Part shown: positions 28,334 through 39,599 of the stretch, in pieces
Position numbering within the stretch: the stretch's first letter is position 1
How the letters are laid out: every line of letters starts with the position of its first letter
Source: Methanobrevibacter sp.
GTDB taxonomy: Archaea; Methanobacteriota; Methanobacteria; Methanobacteriales; Methanobacteriaceae
DNA length: 64,000 nt
Assembly: GCA_017652345.1 (NCBI GenBank)
Contig: JAGCBE010000542.1
Coordinates: forward strand, 79,934-143,933
Direction of reading: 5' to 3'
Notes under the pieces: model-generated
Seen by the model: the letters and a program-made list of their open reading frames with translations, nothing else
Database searches by the model: none
What the model was told of the DNA's origin: nothing
Position numbers and translations under genes: made by a program

Positions 28334-30073
28334 TTAATTACCTTTACGACCTAAAGTTACATTTGCTGTAGTTGCTGCTGAACAAGACCCGACAAAAGTT
28401 ATAGATCCAGCATAGCTTGTCCATGTTATATTACTAGTTATATTAGCAGGTGCAGCAAAGGTACAATCAAGAACTACTGTATCAGTTGTAATATTTGGAT
28501 CAGTTGCAGTACCTGCTGGTATTCTCATTATTGTGGTATTAGTTCCAGCTGCTACTGCTTGAGATGTGTAGTAACGAATTGTTGCATTTACATTTGCTTT
28601 ATTTGCATAAGTATCAGAACTATCTGCTGTACTTGTTGCACATTTAAAGAGTTCTTCTTCATAATTAGGAATTTCGTTTAAGACCCATACTGGATTTGCA
28701 TCAGTTCCTTCATTGTGGCACAGGGTCTGCTCTGTGCCGAGTTCGAGTTTAACGGCTACCATCGTTCTTGCCGTACCAATCTTAATTCGTAGTGAATAAT
28801 CTACCATACCAAGAACCCAATCACCGTCTATACTAGCAATGATTTGTGATGTTCCTGGGTTTCTAGTTATAGAACCTGAAGCAAATTGTCCATTAGAGTA
28901 CAAGATCGAAGCAGTTATTTTTTTTCCATTCAGCAAAGAATCCTGATTGCCAAGTACTTGAAAAAGACTTGCATAATCTGAACCGCTGCTTGGAGACACA
29001 GAAATTCCACCAGACACTAAAGACCAACTACCAGGAGAAGACCCGTAAGTCCATTTCCACCCATCAATGGAATAAGCGTTATTCACAGTTGTACCGCTAG
29101 TCGCTCCCCGCTGATTAACCGGGAACACATCATGCCCTGTACCACCGCCAGCGAAGTACCAATTTCGCAGCAGATTCACGCCTTTGCCATACATAGGCAC
29201 TCTAGTATTTTTCGCCTACTCCACAAAAGCAGTAGTTGCAATCTATGTAGTATTAGTCCCAGCTGCTGCTGTAGGTGCTTTTGGTGTACCAATAAATGTA
29301 GGAGTATCTAAAGGTGCCATATAGGTATCTATATATGTTTTATTATAATAATCAGCCTTCATGAATATCATTAATTCACAAGGTAGATTAATTGTAGGCA
29401 CTATACCTAATGCTTTTACTACTACACCACTAGAACTCTAACTAATTACTATAATCTTTGCTAACTAGAATGCTTCTACCTAAGCTGCCGTTGCATTTGG
29501 TGATAATCCTAATACGCCATCACTGGTGCTTGTAATTTCTGCTCCAGTTGGTGTTGCTATTAATTGTTCCTATGTAGTCCAACTATTTGCATATAAAGTT
29601 ACTGAATAGCTATTGCTTGCAGCTGCTATTATTTCTCCGCCTGAGCTCTGGGTTTGCCAAATTGATCCACTTGCTGTCTTTGTAAGTACCTAACCTGCTG
29701 TACCAGAGTTCTCCGGAATATCTAACTTTGAAGTATCTTTTGGATGTACGTGATCTGATCTTGCATATGTTGTTGCACTACCAGGACTTGCAGGACCATC
29801 CATTACTGGATTATTTACTGAGAAATTAGGTCTGGATGGTCCATATGTATCTTGTAATTCTGTACCTACATCAGTTGCACTCCAGTTAGTTGCTCCAGTC
29901 CATGAACCTGCTGTAGTTACTGCTGTTGTACACTTATAAAGAATTCCTTGATAAGTTACAAATTCTCCTACTGCATATGTACTTTCACTACTAAATTCTT
30001 GAGCTTCTTCTGGCACTACATATGTATCTGATAATCCTGGAAATTGTAATGAATGTAATGTTTTATTTGCCAT
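28334..30073 (-). CDS. Tail fibre protein 1
   Basis: 579 aa with about ten TAG codons read as Gln. The N-terminus (MANKTLHSLQFPGLSDTYVV...SVNNPVMDGPASPGSATTYARSDHVHPKDT) is a fibre attachment/SDHVHPKD segment; next come a repeat region and TPTFIGTPKAPTAAAGTNTTQIATTAFVEQ (a standard fibre phrase). The C-terminus has the same NLLRNWYFAGGGTG...VFPVNQRG module as fibre 2. Trimeric long or side fibre carrying exchangeable tips is the likely role. Confidence 0.82.
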
Positions 30074-30088
30074 TATTATTCATCCTTT

Positions 30089-31447
30089 TTAATTTTTCTT
30101 TGGACGTCCTCTTTTAACGTCCGGATTTCTTAATTCTAATTTTCTATTTAATTGATCTTCAGGAATTATTATGGTACATGAATATTTTTGTTCTGGATGT
30201 TTCATTACCCAATTCTTTGGACTTTCTTTTATCTTATATTTTAAATTATGAAAATCTGCTACTTCTTTAGCCGGATTAAATTCTTCTTCTGTTTCTCCGT
30301 ATACTATAATATTTCCTTCGCTATCTGCATTAATTGGATCATATCTTTGCTTTAAAGATAATTGAGGAGTTACATATTTCTTTATTGAATTTGATGCTCC
30401 TAAATCTCTTTCTTTGGATAAAGAATTATATACTAAAGTCCATAAATCAACTTCTTCTGCTTCTTCCGTTCCTAATTCATCCCACGCTAATTTTGATTTA
30501 TCTTCTTCATTTAAATTTTCATCAAGATAATCTGAATATTTTTTCCAGTACCAATCATCGTTTTCAATATATCCATACCGATCAATTGATATTAATCGAT
30601 TATTTAATTTATCTGTTTTATACCCTTTACTTACATCCCTTACAGTTAATTTAGTCTAAGGTACAATATCAAAATCATAATATCTATCTAAAATATCATT
30701 TACTGAATCCTAAAAATGTTCTAATTCATTTTTAGTAAAAGGTTCTTGAGCAACCCAATATAAATAGGTATATCCATCATCTTCAATGAAATTTGCTTCC
30801 TTATATCTTAATGAATATGGAATTGCTTTATCTATCTATCTAATAATTTTTAATTGATCTTTATAGGATCCAAGATCGTTTGCTGCTAAATCAGATTCAT
30901 TTAATGATTCTGTAAAATCTTCATCTTCTTCGACTTCAATACTATTTATATAATCTTTTAAGATATCATCAGGAATATCTTCTTCTCCTTCTTGATCTGC
31001 AGTATCATGCCATTCAGGATCATAGCCTCTGTAAGGATCCTGGATCCAATCACAGACGTATCCTTCTGCTTCATCCGGAGACATTCCAAACTCTTCAGAA
31101 ACATCTTCAACTTTCTAATTATAATCTGCATACCCACCTAACTCATCTAAAAAATCATATATTCTATCTCTTAAACTATCTGATTCTTCAAATAATGATT
31201 CATCTAAAGTTATTTTTGCTTCTTCTGGTTCTTTGGGTGTTGGTTGCTTCTCTGCTCCAAGAAATGGTTTCTCCTTAATTATTTCTTCAGCAGGCTTTAT
31301 AATATCTTCTACTGCTTTATCTGCTTCTACAGAATCAATATAAGCATCTGACATTGTTGGAGGCATTTCAGTTACTGCATTTAAATCATCATTATACACT
31401 ACTTTATCTAAGTTTGGCATATTCTCATTTAATTTCTAAATTTTCAT
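30089..31447 (-). CDS. Acidic late protein
   Basis: 452 aa, strongly acidic, TAG read as Gln at several places. Contains SLFEESDSLRDRIYDFLDELGG, ESLNESDLAAND and a basic end RGRPKKN. The SLNES-type segment recurs in the proteins at 2085 and 32106, so these may share a cleavage or targeting signal of virion proteins. ATG AAA ATT TAG start after AGAGG. Function unknown. Confidence 0.7.
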
Positions 31448-31464
31448 TTAATAACCTCTATTGT

Positions 31465-31845
31465 TTATTCTGTAGGTTCCTACAGTTGCTTTATTCCTTC
31501 AAGTTCTCCTTTTTCTATATTCTGTACATTTGGAGAAATCTAAAGAAGTATTTCTTGTAATTGACCAACATGAACATTCTCTTCTGCTACTATATCTTGA
31601 ATTACCGGAATCATATCTGGATTACTTCCAAGATTTGCAATTAAATTATTATATTCAGCTATTGTATTCCATTCATCATTTATAGCCTTTATAATTAAAT
31701 TTGATAGTCCAGTATCCATTCCAGGATCTGGCGTTTCATTTGAATATTTTTCCGTATCTATTACTTCAATAGTAGCTTCGGTTTCAGGAATCATTGGTTC
31801 AATTATATCATCAAATAATCCTTCATCTAATACTAATTTTTTCAT
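31465..31845 (-). CDS. Ferritin-like/helical hypothetical protein
   Basis: 126 aa. EWNTIAEYNNLIANLG...DIVAEENVHVGQLQEILL resembles the helix pair of ferritin-like proteins reported in several large phages (E..A...Y and EE..H). Two TAG codons as Gln. ATG 31845 after AAGGA. Metal binding is possible but not shown. Confidence 0.6.
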
Positions 31846-31859
31846 TATCAATTTCCTTT

Positions 31860-32024
31860 TTAACTTAATGGAGTTAAATCAGTTTCTTCTGCTGATACTA
31901 CTTTACCTAATCCATCTACACTTACTTTATAATTATTATCATCATAAGTAATTACTGTTCCTGCATAAGGTAAATCATCAACTTCAATCTTAACTCTATC
32001 TCCGACTTCATATGTATTTGCCAT
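31860..32024 (-). CDS. Small beta-barrel-like protein
   Basis: 54 aa, begins MANTYEVGDRVKIEVDDLPYAGTVITYDDNNYKVSVDG, a pattern of short strands like KOW/SH3-type small barrels. TAA stop, followed at once by the ferritin-like gene. Function unknown. Confidence 0.6.
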   Translation of the reverse strand: MANTYEVGDRVKIEVDDLPYAGTVITYDDNNYKVSVDGLGKVVSAEETDLTPLS

Positions 32025-32105
32025 TATTATCTACCTTCTTTTACTTATATAAATTTAGCAGAATATCTATATAATATATTTACAATACTAAATCTTTTTA
32101 AATTT

Positions 32106-34430
32106 TTATGGACAAATAATTGTTACAAACATTGGATTTAATTTTAATCTAAATTTATCGTTACCTTCTAAATTAAAATACTTATTAGTTTTTCTAATTA
32201 TTTCTTTAAATGTCTTTTCAATTACATCTAAAGATTCTCCATCATCATGTCTAATAAATGGACTAATAGCATATCTTATCTTTTTATCATTTTCTTTAAA
32301 GATATCTACTGATCCTTTATCTCCAAATTTTGTTTGCCAATCTTTTGTTTCTTCTTTTATCTAATTCTTTAAATATTCTATTCTGTCTCTACGTTCTCTT
32401 GCTGCTATTGTGTCGTCAATATCTTCCGTTACATTCTATCTTTCAGATACACCTTTATAAACTTTCCAACCATAAGGAAATCTATTTAACACTATATCAC
32501 ATAATTCTTTCTTCTTTATATCAATGAAATCATTTCTACCATAACCAGTAGGATGTAACGAATTTTTTAATTCCTTACATTTATCAGCAAGTGCTCTATA
32601 TTTCTAATAAAATCTATCTTTATCACAATCATACTTTATATCAAGATCATTTTTTGGAAACTTTACTAAATCATCTTTGAATTCCTGTACTGCACCTTTT
32701 AAATCATTATAGTCTAACTAATGAACAGATTTGGATATAAAATTCTAAACTTGAGGACCTTGAATTATATCAATCATTCTAGTATAATAATCTCCTGATT
32801 CCTTCAATGACTCACCTTTATAACCATTCGCATACATCGCTTTTCTTTGAGCATCTGCTTGCTTTTTAGTGTCGAACTTACCGTGAGTCTTTCCTGAATC
32901 ACCTTTATTAACCCATTTATTTCCTTGCTTTACAGTATCTTCATTGAGAGACTCGTCTAAATATCTTAATAAATAACCAGAAAGTTTATCAGTGTTATAT
33001 GCATCGGATGCGCTTTCATCCCACATATCTTTTAACTGTAAAGATAAATCTTTATCATATTGATAAATCTAATCAATTATTTCTAATGCTTCAGCTTTGT
33101 CCCCTGCATTGAATATTGCTCTTGAAAATGTTTCAAGTTCCTTTCTATTTAAGCCTTCATCAAATGTTTGTTTTGCAAAATATTCTCCAGCTTCTTCTTC
33201 GTCTTTACTTACATTTCCCATTACTTTCATCAGACGAATTGCTTGTTTCTTAGTCATTGGACCAAATTCTTTTTCATATTCCTTTAAAGAATTTTCATCC
33301 CAAAACTCAATGATTTCCATTCCGCCTTCTTTATAATGTTCTTTTGCTAGTGCTACTAATTCATCATAAGTAAGATTATCATTTGATTCGAGTAATGGCT
33401 TTATCTTCGCATCAACTTTATTATACCATTCAAGATAGGAATCCATATTAACTGGTACTATTTCTGGATGATTTGATTCTATAAATGCTATTAGATTTTC
33501 TGAAGATTTATCTTTAACCTGATTTAATGCTTCTGTAATTATTGATTCATCGAAATCAACATCTGTTTCATCAGACCAATCCGCTTCTGCCATTTGATCT
33601 TCTTCTTCAGCATCAATATCATCCCCATATTCCTCTATCCATTTCTAATAAGCTTTATCAAATGCAGGATCTCCTGCATTCTTTAAATATAAGTTTTCTA
33701 CTTCTGTATCAATTCTATCTACATCTGGAAGATATTTATTTACAATATTGATAAATGCAGTATAAGCATCTTCCCAATTAGATACTGATTCATCTAACTC
33801 TTCATTTTTCTTTTCTGGATCTTTACTGTCTAAATATGCTTTTACTGCATCTGGATCATTTGTAGTATCCACTAGCTTTTTTAATTCTTGTTTTTCTTGT
33901 GGAGTTAATTGATGTTGAATATTCTCATATAAGCTTCTTAAATCATGAAATCTTTTATCATTATCTATACAATAATGATCTAATTTATTTAGAGCTTCTC
34001 TTAAATTTTCCACTCTATATTCTCCTTCTCTTTCAGGATCATCAAAATTATAACTAGGATCATCATTCATTATATGTCGTTCACTCTATATATCAATTTT
34101 ATCTTGATGCTTTGGTAAAACTCTTTTTTTATAATTTTCTGCATCAACTAATCTATTAAGCATTGCATTTAATTGAGCATCAGTATATTTATCAAAATTA
34201 TAATGCTTACCAAATTCTATTATCCTAGCTATCAAACTTTCTCTATCATAAGATTCTGCCATACCATTCATTCCAGCTGCACTACTTAGATTAGCATCTC
34301 CTGAATTTACTTTATTAAACATTTCTATATTATGCTCTACATTTCCTGCATCTGTATTTAATTTCGGAGGTAATGACTTCTTATATTTTTTCTTATTTAT
34401 TTCGTTATTATTTCCAATATAGTTTTTCAT
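32106..34430 (-). CDS. Large acidic late protein
   Basis: 774 aa when TAG is read as Gln; under the standard code it appears as five or more fragments (for example at 34086, 33645, 33069, 32745). Repeats of D-ESLNED/GESLKES-type segments, and an internal WVNKGDSGKTHGKFDTKKQADAQRKAMYANGYK like DNA-internalisation or prohead core proteins. RBS AGAGGA before ATG 34430. Virion-associated by position; otherwise unknown. Confidence 0.68.
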
Positions 34431-34433
34431 ATA

Positions 34434-34946
34434 TCAGTCCTCTAATAATTCTGCTAATTCATCTATTGTTACTACTTTTAATTTTCTTATATTACTATTT
34501 TCTTTTATTGTTACTTCAGTTTCAGGATAAATATTTATTAAATCTGATTTTAAAGAATAATAAATGTAATTCTATATAGTATTAGGCCAATCTACTTGGT
34601 CCTCTGATATTTCTCCAATTACCACAAAATCTAAATCGTTGAAATTACTTGTATCATCAAAAAATAAATCTGGATCTATTGTCCAATTTATTCCAAGATT
34701 TCCTGGAGTTAAATCTATTTTATCTTTTGACTCTGCTTTTAATCCTCTACATATAACTAATGGAAATTGTAAATCATTTACGTATTGCTCTAATGCTTCC
34801 CAATCATAATCATCCATTAATTCTAATTTACTTTTAATCATTTGTTCTGCAGCATTCTTATTTGGTATTGTTTCATATACTGCATCTTTAAATGCATCTT
34901 CGATGAATGCTCTGTCTTTATATGCTTCTACTAATCTAAATTTCAT
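34434..34946 (-). CDS. Hypothetical late protein
   Basis: 170 aa, begins MKFRLVEAY (compare MKFRLTEQ at 36828), one TAG as Gln, TGA stop. FPLVICRGLKAESKDKIDLTPGNLGINWTID is suggestive of an ADP-ribosyltransferase-like turn but without a clear catalytic triad. Function unknown. Confidence 0.65.
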
Positions 34947-34948
34947 CT

Positions 34949-36433
34949 TTAGTCCTCTGCGTTTTGTTGAGTAAATCTTTTTTCGTCTATTAAATCCATT
35001 ATATTATCTTCGAAATCTTCATAGAAAAATAATAATGTTGACTCTGATGAAAAATATGCTTTAATCATTGACGGAATTTTATCTAAATCATCTTTTAACC
35101 TATCTTTTGTAACGGATAAAATATTTCTTGTGCATCTTGGTTCATCGTCTTGAGGAAATACTTCATTTAACCAGGATTCCAATTCATCAAATTCTTGATG
35201 ACTAATTAACTCCTTTAAATATTCAGAACCAAAACCATCAAGCATATCATGCGCTAAATCCATAAGAGATAGTCTATAAACAAAACCTTTTCCACCAAAT
35301 ACACTGAACCTCAAACTAGTATTATTAAGATAAATGTTATTTGCAGAAATTTTTAAAGTTTGAATACGTTTTAATAATTTAAACTAGAATGCACTATAAG
35401 TACATTTTTCTAATTCATCTGATTTTAAAATCTAATTTTTATCCCTCTAATTAACGATAGACATCCATCTTGAAAAAACTTCTTTATTATTAAATACTTC
35501 TTTCATTACTCTTATTGGTGGGATTTCAGTAATATCAGTTATAAACCACTATAATAAAGAATTATGTAAATTAATGTATTTTGATATATCATCGATTGAA
35601 AGCTATAGAGTCAATTCTTCACTACCTATAATTTCACTTAACATATCTCTAATAACAATAGCAGGATCACTTTTTGCTTTAATATCATTCAACGCGTCTT
35701 TTAATTCGGGCCACTTCAAGATAATATCTTCATATTCAAGCATTTCCTCTTCATTTGGATTATTAATATCAGGATTAGTTCCTGCTGCTGAATATTGCTA
35801 TGACTCAAAATGGATCTAATATTTATATTTTCCATCTTTGGAAATTATTATATAATAATTTCCACCATATCTATCTTTATAATAATCAAAATACTATCTG
35901 GTTCTTGAATCAGATGTACACCAGCCACTACCTTTACCTAATGCACATGATGCCTCATAGGTTTGAGGAATATAAATATCAAAATTAGCAGTGCTACCTA
36001 CGTGCTTTGCTCCTGAAATATCTTTTCTTAATTTTCTTTCTTTTTGTCTATCGGTTAATTGAACTTCTGATAATATCTTATATAATTCATCAGGACTCTT
36101 ATAACTATTTAAATCTTTATTTGCTAAATTTGCTTTCTTCTTAATAAACTCATTTAAAAGATCAGTTATAGAAATATCTTTAGTAGCTTCAAATTTCCTA
36201 ATATTATCTTTTAATTCTTGATTTAATAACCAAATTCCATAATCTCCAGTAGTTGTTCCACCCGATTGATATGTAGGATCCTTTCTAATAACAGATAGCA
36301 TTAACTTATCTGCTTCGTCATCTGATGTTTCAAATGGGTCGTATGCTTTCTTAAATTTATCTCGATATCTATCTAATGTCTATTGAAGATTTTTACCTTC
36401 AGTTAATATTTCTTCAGTTAATGTAATCTTCAT
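34949..36433 (-). CDS. Late protein with G-GSGWCTS motif
   Basis: 494 aa after reading several TAG as Gln. Residues about 150-180 carry CALGKGSGWCTSDSRT followed by YYKDRYGGNYYIIISKDGK, a motif met in uncharacterised phage and PcfJ-like proteins. The C-terminal 200 residues are helical. ATG 36433, TAA stop. It lies in the late operon; function unknown. Confidence 0.68.
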
Positions 36434-36444
36434 TATACCACCTA

Positions 36445-36828
36445 TTAGATTTCAGGACCATGAGAAGCTTCAAAAGCAGCAGAGTCTGCAACATCTATAA
36501 GTAACTATTCTTCTGCATCAGAAATATATTCTTGTACTATATCTCTAAATTCATCTACTGCTAATAGATTATAAATATTATCTCCTGTAATAGTATCCAT
36601 TACTATTTCTGCAAGATAGCCTTCATCTGCATCCTTCATTTCATTCTAAGTTGCTTCATTGCAAAACCCATTTTCAATTAATAAATCTGCTAATTTCTTT
36701 AAACCAAATTCTTCGATTAATCTATCATATATTTCATATGCATCTAATTCTAATTCATATCCTTGCAACTCAGGATCTTTAGGATTATAGATAAAGCCAC
36801 CTATCTGCTCTGTTAACCTAAATTTCAT
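36445..36828 (-). CDS. Acidic late protein
   Basis: 127 aa, Glu/Asp-rich, begins MKFRLTEQIGGF; two TAG read as Gln; TAA stop. First gene after a terminator, with a TTGTAAATAAATATTG late-promoter-like motif about 90 bp upstream. Function unknown. Confidence 0.68.
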
Positions 36829-36848
36829 GTTTTCATCTCCTTATAAAT

Positions 36849-36885
36849 AAAAAAGGATAATGACACCTTATCATTATCCTTTCCA
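36849..36885 (-). terminator. Intrinsic terminator between early and late blocks
   Basis: AAAGGATAATGA and TCATTATCCTTT form a stem, followed by TTTTATTTAT on the minus strand. It ends the operon containing the genes 39156-36947. Confidence 0.8.
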
Positions 36886-36918
36886 TCTTAGCGTCTAATT
36901 TAATTTAGCACTAATTAT

Positions 36919-36935
36919 CAATATTTATTTACAAG
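36919..36935 (-). promoter_or_regulatory. Candidate late promoter
   Basis: CTTGTAAATAAATATTG on the minus strand. It resembles the motif at 20141 and lies before the TAG-rich late block. Confidence 0.35.
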
Positions 36936-36946
36936 AATAAAAAATT

Positions 36947-37219
36947 TTAAATTTCCGATGTTTCAATAACAGGATCATAAAGATCAAATTGCATTACATT
37001 TCGAATCTCAATTCTACGTTCATTATCATCATAATCAATGACTTGAAGTTTATAACCTTCTTCTTGAATTTGAGCTAGTATTTTCATAAGATCGTTTTTA
37101 ATTTTATAGAACTCTTCGTCTCTTCGTAATACTAATTCTTCTCCAATATTCTTATATACGGTTCTTAATTCATCTGTAGTCTAATCTTTATAGATTACTG
37201 TGCTATCATATATCTCCAT
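36947..37219 (-). CDS. Hypothetical early protein
   Basis: 90 aa, charged and helical (ELVLRRDEEFYKIKNDLMKIL), one TAG as Gln, TAA stop. Overlaps the upstream gene by 14 bp. Function unknown. Confidence 0.65.
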
Positions 37220-37448
37220 CAGTATATTCCTTCCTGAATTTCTTATTAGGCTTTGGAAATCTAAACCAGCTACTAGGAATCTATACGCATAAAGATCCAT
37301 CATCATTTTTATGAATAATATTTACATAATCAGGATACTACTTTTGCCATTTTTCTATCTAAGTAATATATGCTTGACGAGCTGTAGATATAATTATGGT
37401 ATCATCACCATGTACGAAATCAATACTTGTTTCAATAATTCTTCTCAT
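37206..37448 (-). CDS. Hypothetical early protein
   Basis: 80 aa, begins MRRIIETSIDFVHGDDTIIISTARQ; the D-D-IIIST-RQAYI segment hints at an alpha/beta fold. Two TAG as Gln. Its ATG overlaps the stop of the upstream gene. Function unknown. Confidence 0.62.
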
Positions 37449-37846
37449 TATTTCAACTCCGACACATCAGGAATTTCTTTCCAGAAATCATCTTCTTTAA
37501 GACTATAATAATCCTCAGGTTCTGTTGCTGTCCACCAACAATATTCTACAAGATGTACATCACGCATTTTAATATTCGGAATAATTAATCTAAAAGTATC
37601 ATAATACTTAATACACTCATTAGGGAAAAGATGTCTGGTTTTACCCCACCATCCTTCATGATCTTCATCTACTTCCAGAATAAAATCAAGATATATATTT
37701 CCACCGCTAGTGCACATAATATCAAAATATCCAGGTTTATATCCCATGATGTCTTTATGCTTCAATTCAAATTCATCATAATCAATATCAGGAATATATT
37801 TTTTGATAGGGACTCGAAGTACTTTTTCTCGTCTATATTCACTCAT
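37448..37846 (-). CDS. Hypothetical early protein
   Basis: 132 aa, Trp/Tyr-rich C-terminal half (YCWWTATEPEDYYS), no TAG, TAA stop. It directly follows the radical SAM gene (stop and start adjoin), so a joint function is conceivable. Confidence 0.68.
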   Translation of the reverse strand: MSEYRREKVLRVPIKKYIPDIDYDEFELKHKDIMGYKPGYFDIMCTSGGNIYLDFILEVDEDHEGWWGKTRHLFPNECIKYYDTFRLIIPNIKMRDVHLVEYCWWTATEPEDYYSLKEDDFWKEIPDVSELK

Positions 37847-38761
37847 TTACTTTTTCTCCTTCAAGAAGTTATACATATCCTCAATAGTATCCATAATAGG
37901 ATACCTATAAGGAGAACAGCTATTCTTAGCAAACATCCGTTCAACCATATCCATATACATAGAAGCCGAAGTCATTTCTTCCTGACCATCATCTCCCATG
38001 TAAAACATATCCCATTCTTCATCGGACATATTCAAACTATTCTTTACATCGAGCTGCTTAATTGCCAGATTATCAAAACTCATGCACTTAAAGGATCTAT
38101 TTACTTTAAACATATAAAGCAACTTCTTCAGCCAAAGAATATTATAATCAATCAAAGTGGGATCTTTCAAATAAAGGCTTTCACCACGTCTAAATTTCTT
38201 ATAACCAAGAATGAGAATCTTCAAGTCCTGATATTCAAGCTTTGCCAATTCTTCTTTATAGAAAAGCCCTGCAATCACATGAATGACTGCATTAGGAAAT
38301 TGCTTAACGGTTTCTATAAATTCATCGGTAGGATCAGTAAGAGAAATACCAAGACCATAAATCAATTCATTATCACAAAGTTTCTTAATGAGCGGAATAT
38401 TCTTCATGAAGTGATCTTGATTTACAGTCATAGAAGGGATAAATTTCTTATCCTTACATCTCAGAAGAAATTCTTCGAGATCAGGATGCTCAAGAGGATT
38501 TCCTCCTCCAATAGCAAGTTCAGTATAAGGATGAAGCTTATCCAGAAATGAAGGACTTAGAATATCTCCATGAATACCATTAGACTTAGAATCCTCATGA
38601 CACATAGGACATCCTTTATCGCATTTATTAGTTATCTTAATATCCATACTTTCCACAGTATTTGGTTCAAAGAAATCCAAATCATTTTCCCTGATCTTTG
38701 TACCATCATCGAAAATACTTACTTTATAATTTCCATTCATATAACTTCCAATAAGATTCAT
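37847..38761 (-). CDS. Radical SAM protein
   Basis: 304 aa. The cluster motif is CDKGCPMCHEDS (CxxxCxxC, about residue 45), then AIGGGNPLEHPDL (the GGE-like SAM motif region) and GLGISLTDPTDEF further on. The enzyme would use an Fe-S cluster and SAM radical chemistry; the substrate is unknown. Start ATG 38761 is favoured by AAGGAGG 9 nt upstream; an upstream ATG at 38800 has no such site. Neighbours give no pathway. Confidence 0.82.
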   Translation of the reverse strand: MNLIGSYMNGNYKVSIFDDGTKIRENDLDFFEPNTVESMDIKITNKCDKGCPMCHEDSKSNGIHGDILSPSFLDKLHPYTELAIGGGNPLEHPDLEEFLLRCKDKKFIPSMTVNQDHFMKNIPLIKKLCDNELIYGLGISLTDPTDEFIETVKQFPNAVIHVIAGLFYKEELAKLEYQDLKILILGYKKFRRGESLYLKDPTLIDYNILWLKKLLYMFKVNRSFKCMSFDNLAIKQLDVKNSLNMSDEEWDMFYMGDDGQEEMTSASMYMDMVERMFAKNSCSPYRYPIMDTIEDMYNFLKEKK

Positions 38762-38775
38762 TACCTTATACCTCC

Positions 38776-39156
38776 TTATGCTACCACGTATTCCTTCCAA
38801 AGATTTTCTACTTCTTCAGAAGCTTCCTTGTAATAAAATTCTCTTTCTTCAAAGTCCCAATGCTCAGTGAAGTAACCACGGAACACGATATTCCCAGTCG
38901 GCTTCCAACCATTGTAGGAGCAAAGCTCCTCGCTAATCCCAAGATCATTGTAATCCCTCAGAGAATTACGGATCTCCTCATAATCATTATCAAAGACAGT
39001 AGATCCGCAATCAATCTTACCATCCTTTTCAACTTCAAGATTGAAGCCGCAGACATAACCGGAGATAACTCCACGAAACTCGCAGTCATTAGTGATGGTC
39101 CAAGTCTTACCGCTACGCTCCAGGAACTCTTTCATCGTAATAACGTTAGTCTTCAT
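38776..39156 (-). CDS. Hypothetical early protein
   Basis: 126 aa, acidic, with EFRGVISGYVCGFNLEVEKDG and a Trp/Tyr-rich end. No TAG. First gene after a consensus promoter; its stop overlaps the ribosome site of the radical SAM gene. Confidence 0.72.
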   Translation of the reverse strand: MKTNVITMKEFLERSGKTWTITNDCEFRGVISGYVCGFNLEVEKDGKIDCGSTVFDNDYEEIRNSLRDYNDLGISEELCSYNGWKPTGNIVFRGYFTEHWDFEEREFYYKEASEEVENLWKEYVVA

Positions 39157-39188
39157 TTTATTATCTCCTTTATTTATTTTATGCTTTA

Positions 39189-39217
39189 ATTATAAAGGAT
39201 TTAGAAAGAAAAATCAA
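39189..39217 (-). promoter_or_regulatory. Early promoter
   Basis: TTGATT (39217-39212), 17 nt, TATAAT (39194-39189); upstream AATAG. Reads toward 39156. Confidence 0.85.
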
Positions 39218-39243
39218 CTATTATTTAATTTTTGATTACCTCA

Positions 39244-39588
39244 TTAACAATATCCATACCATCCAAAAGCTACCATCTTATCTCCACTTGGAGTAGTAAA
39301 TTTTTTATTATACCACTCAAGACATCCTTCATAACCAAAAGTTTGATAAGTAGCTTTTGCATCCATAATTTCATCGTAAAGATCTTCATTTTCTTCGGCA
39401 TCTTCGTCAAGAACTACAAGACGTCGTTCTTCCAAAGGAATTTCCTCAAGAGAAATTATTTTTCCTGAATAATCATCATAATACAATTCACCATTCTTCC
39501 ACTTATCAAATTCTTCTTCAGTGCAAATACAAATAGAATGAGTAGAAGAAGAATTAGTTTCAAATACTCCAGCTCTAATTACTTTCAT
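39244..39588 (-). CDS. FETNSSSTHS-family protein 1
   Basis: 114 aa, begins MKVIRAGVFETNSSSTHSICICTEEEF. Start 39588 follows AAGGAG. The R-G-FETNSSSTHS block recurs in three further proteins here and is widespread in Firmicutes and their phages; its function is not known to me. It ends FGWYGYC like its neighbour (FGWYGYDG). No TAG. Confidence 0.75.
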   Translation of the reverse strand: MKVIRAGVFETNSSSTHSICICTEEEFDKWKNGELYYDDYSGKIISLEEIPLEERRLVVLDEDAEENEDLYDEIMDAKATYQTFGYEGCLEWYNKKFTTPSGDKMVAFGWYGYC

Positions 39589-39599
39589 ATTAATTCTCC

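Noticed and set aside
37631..38551. A 306-aa open frame on the plus strand
   Set aside because: It is the antisense shadow of the radical SAM gene: no ribosome site and no family features. The same holds for every other plus-strand frame; no plus-strand gene could be supported.
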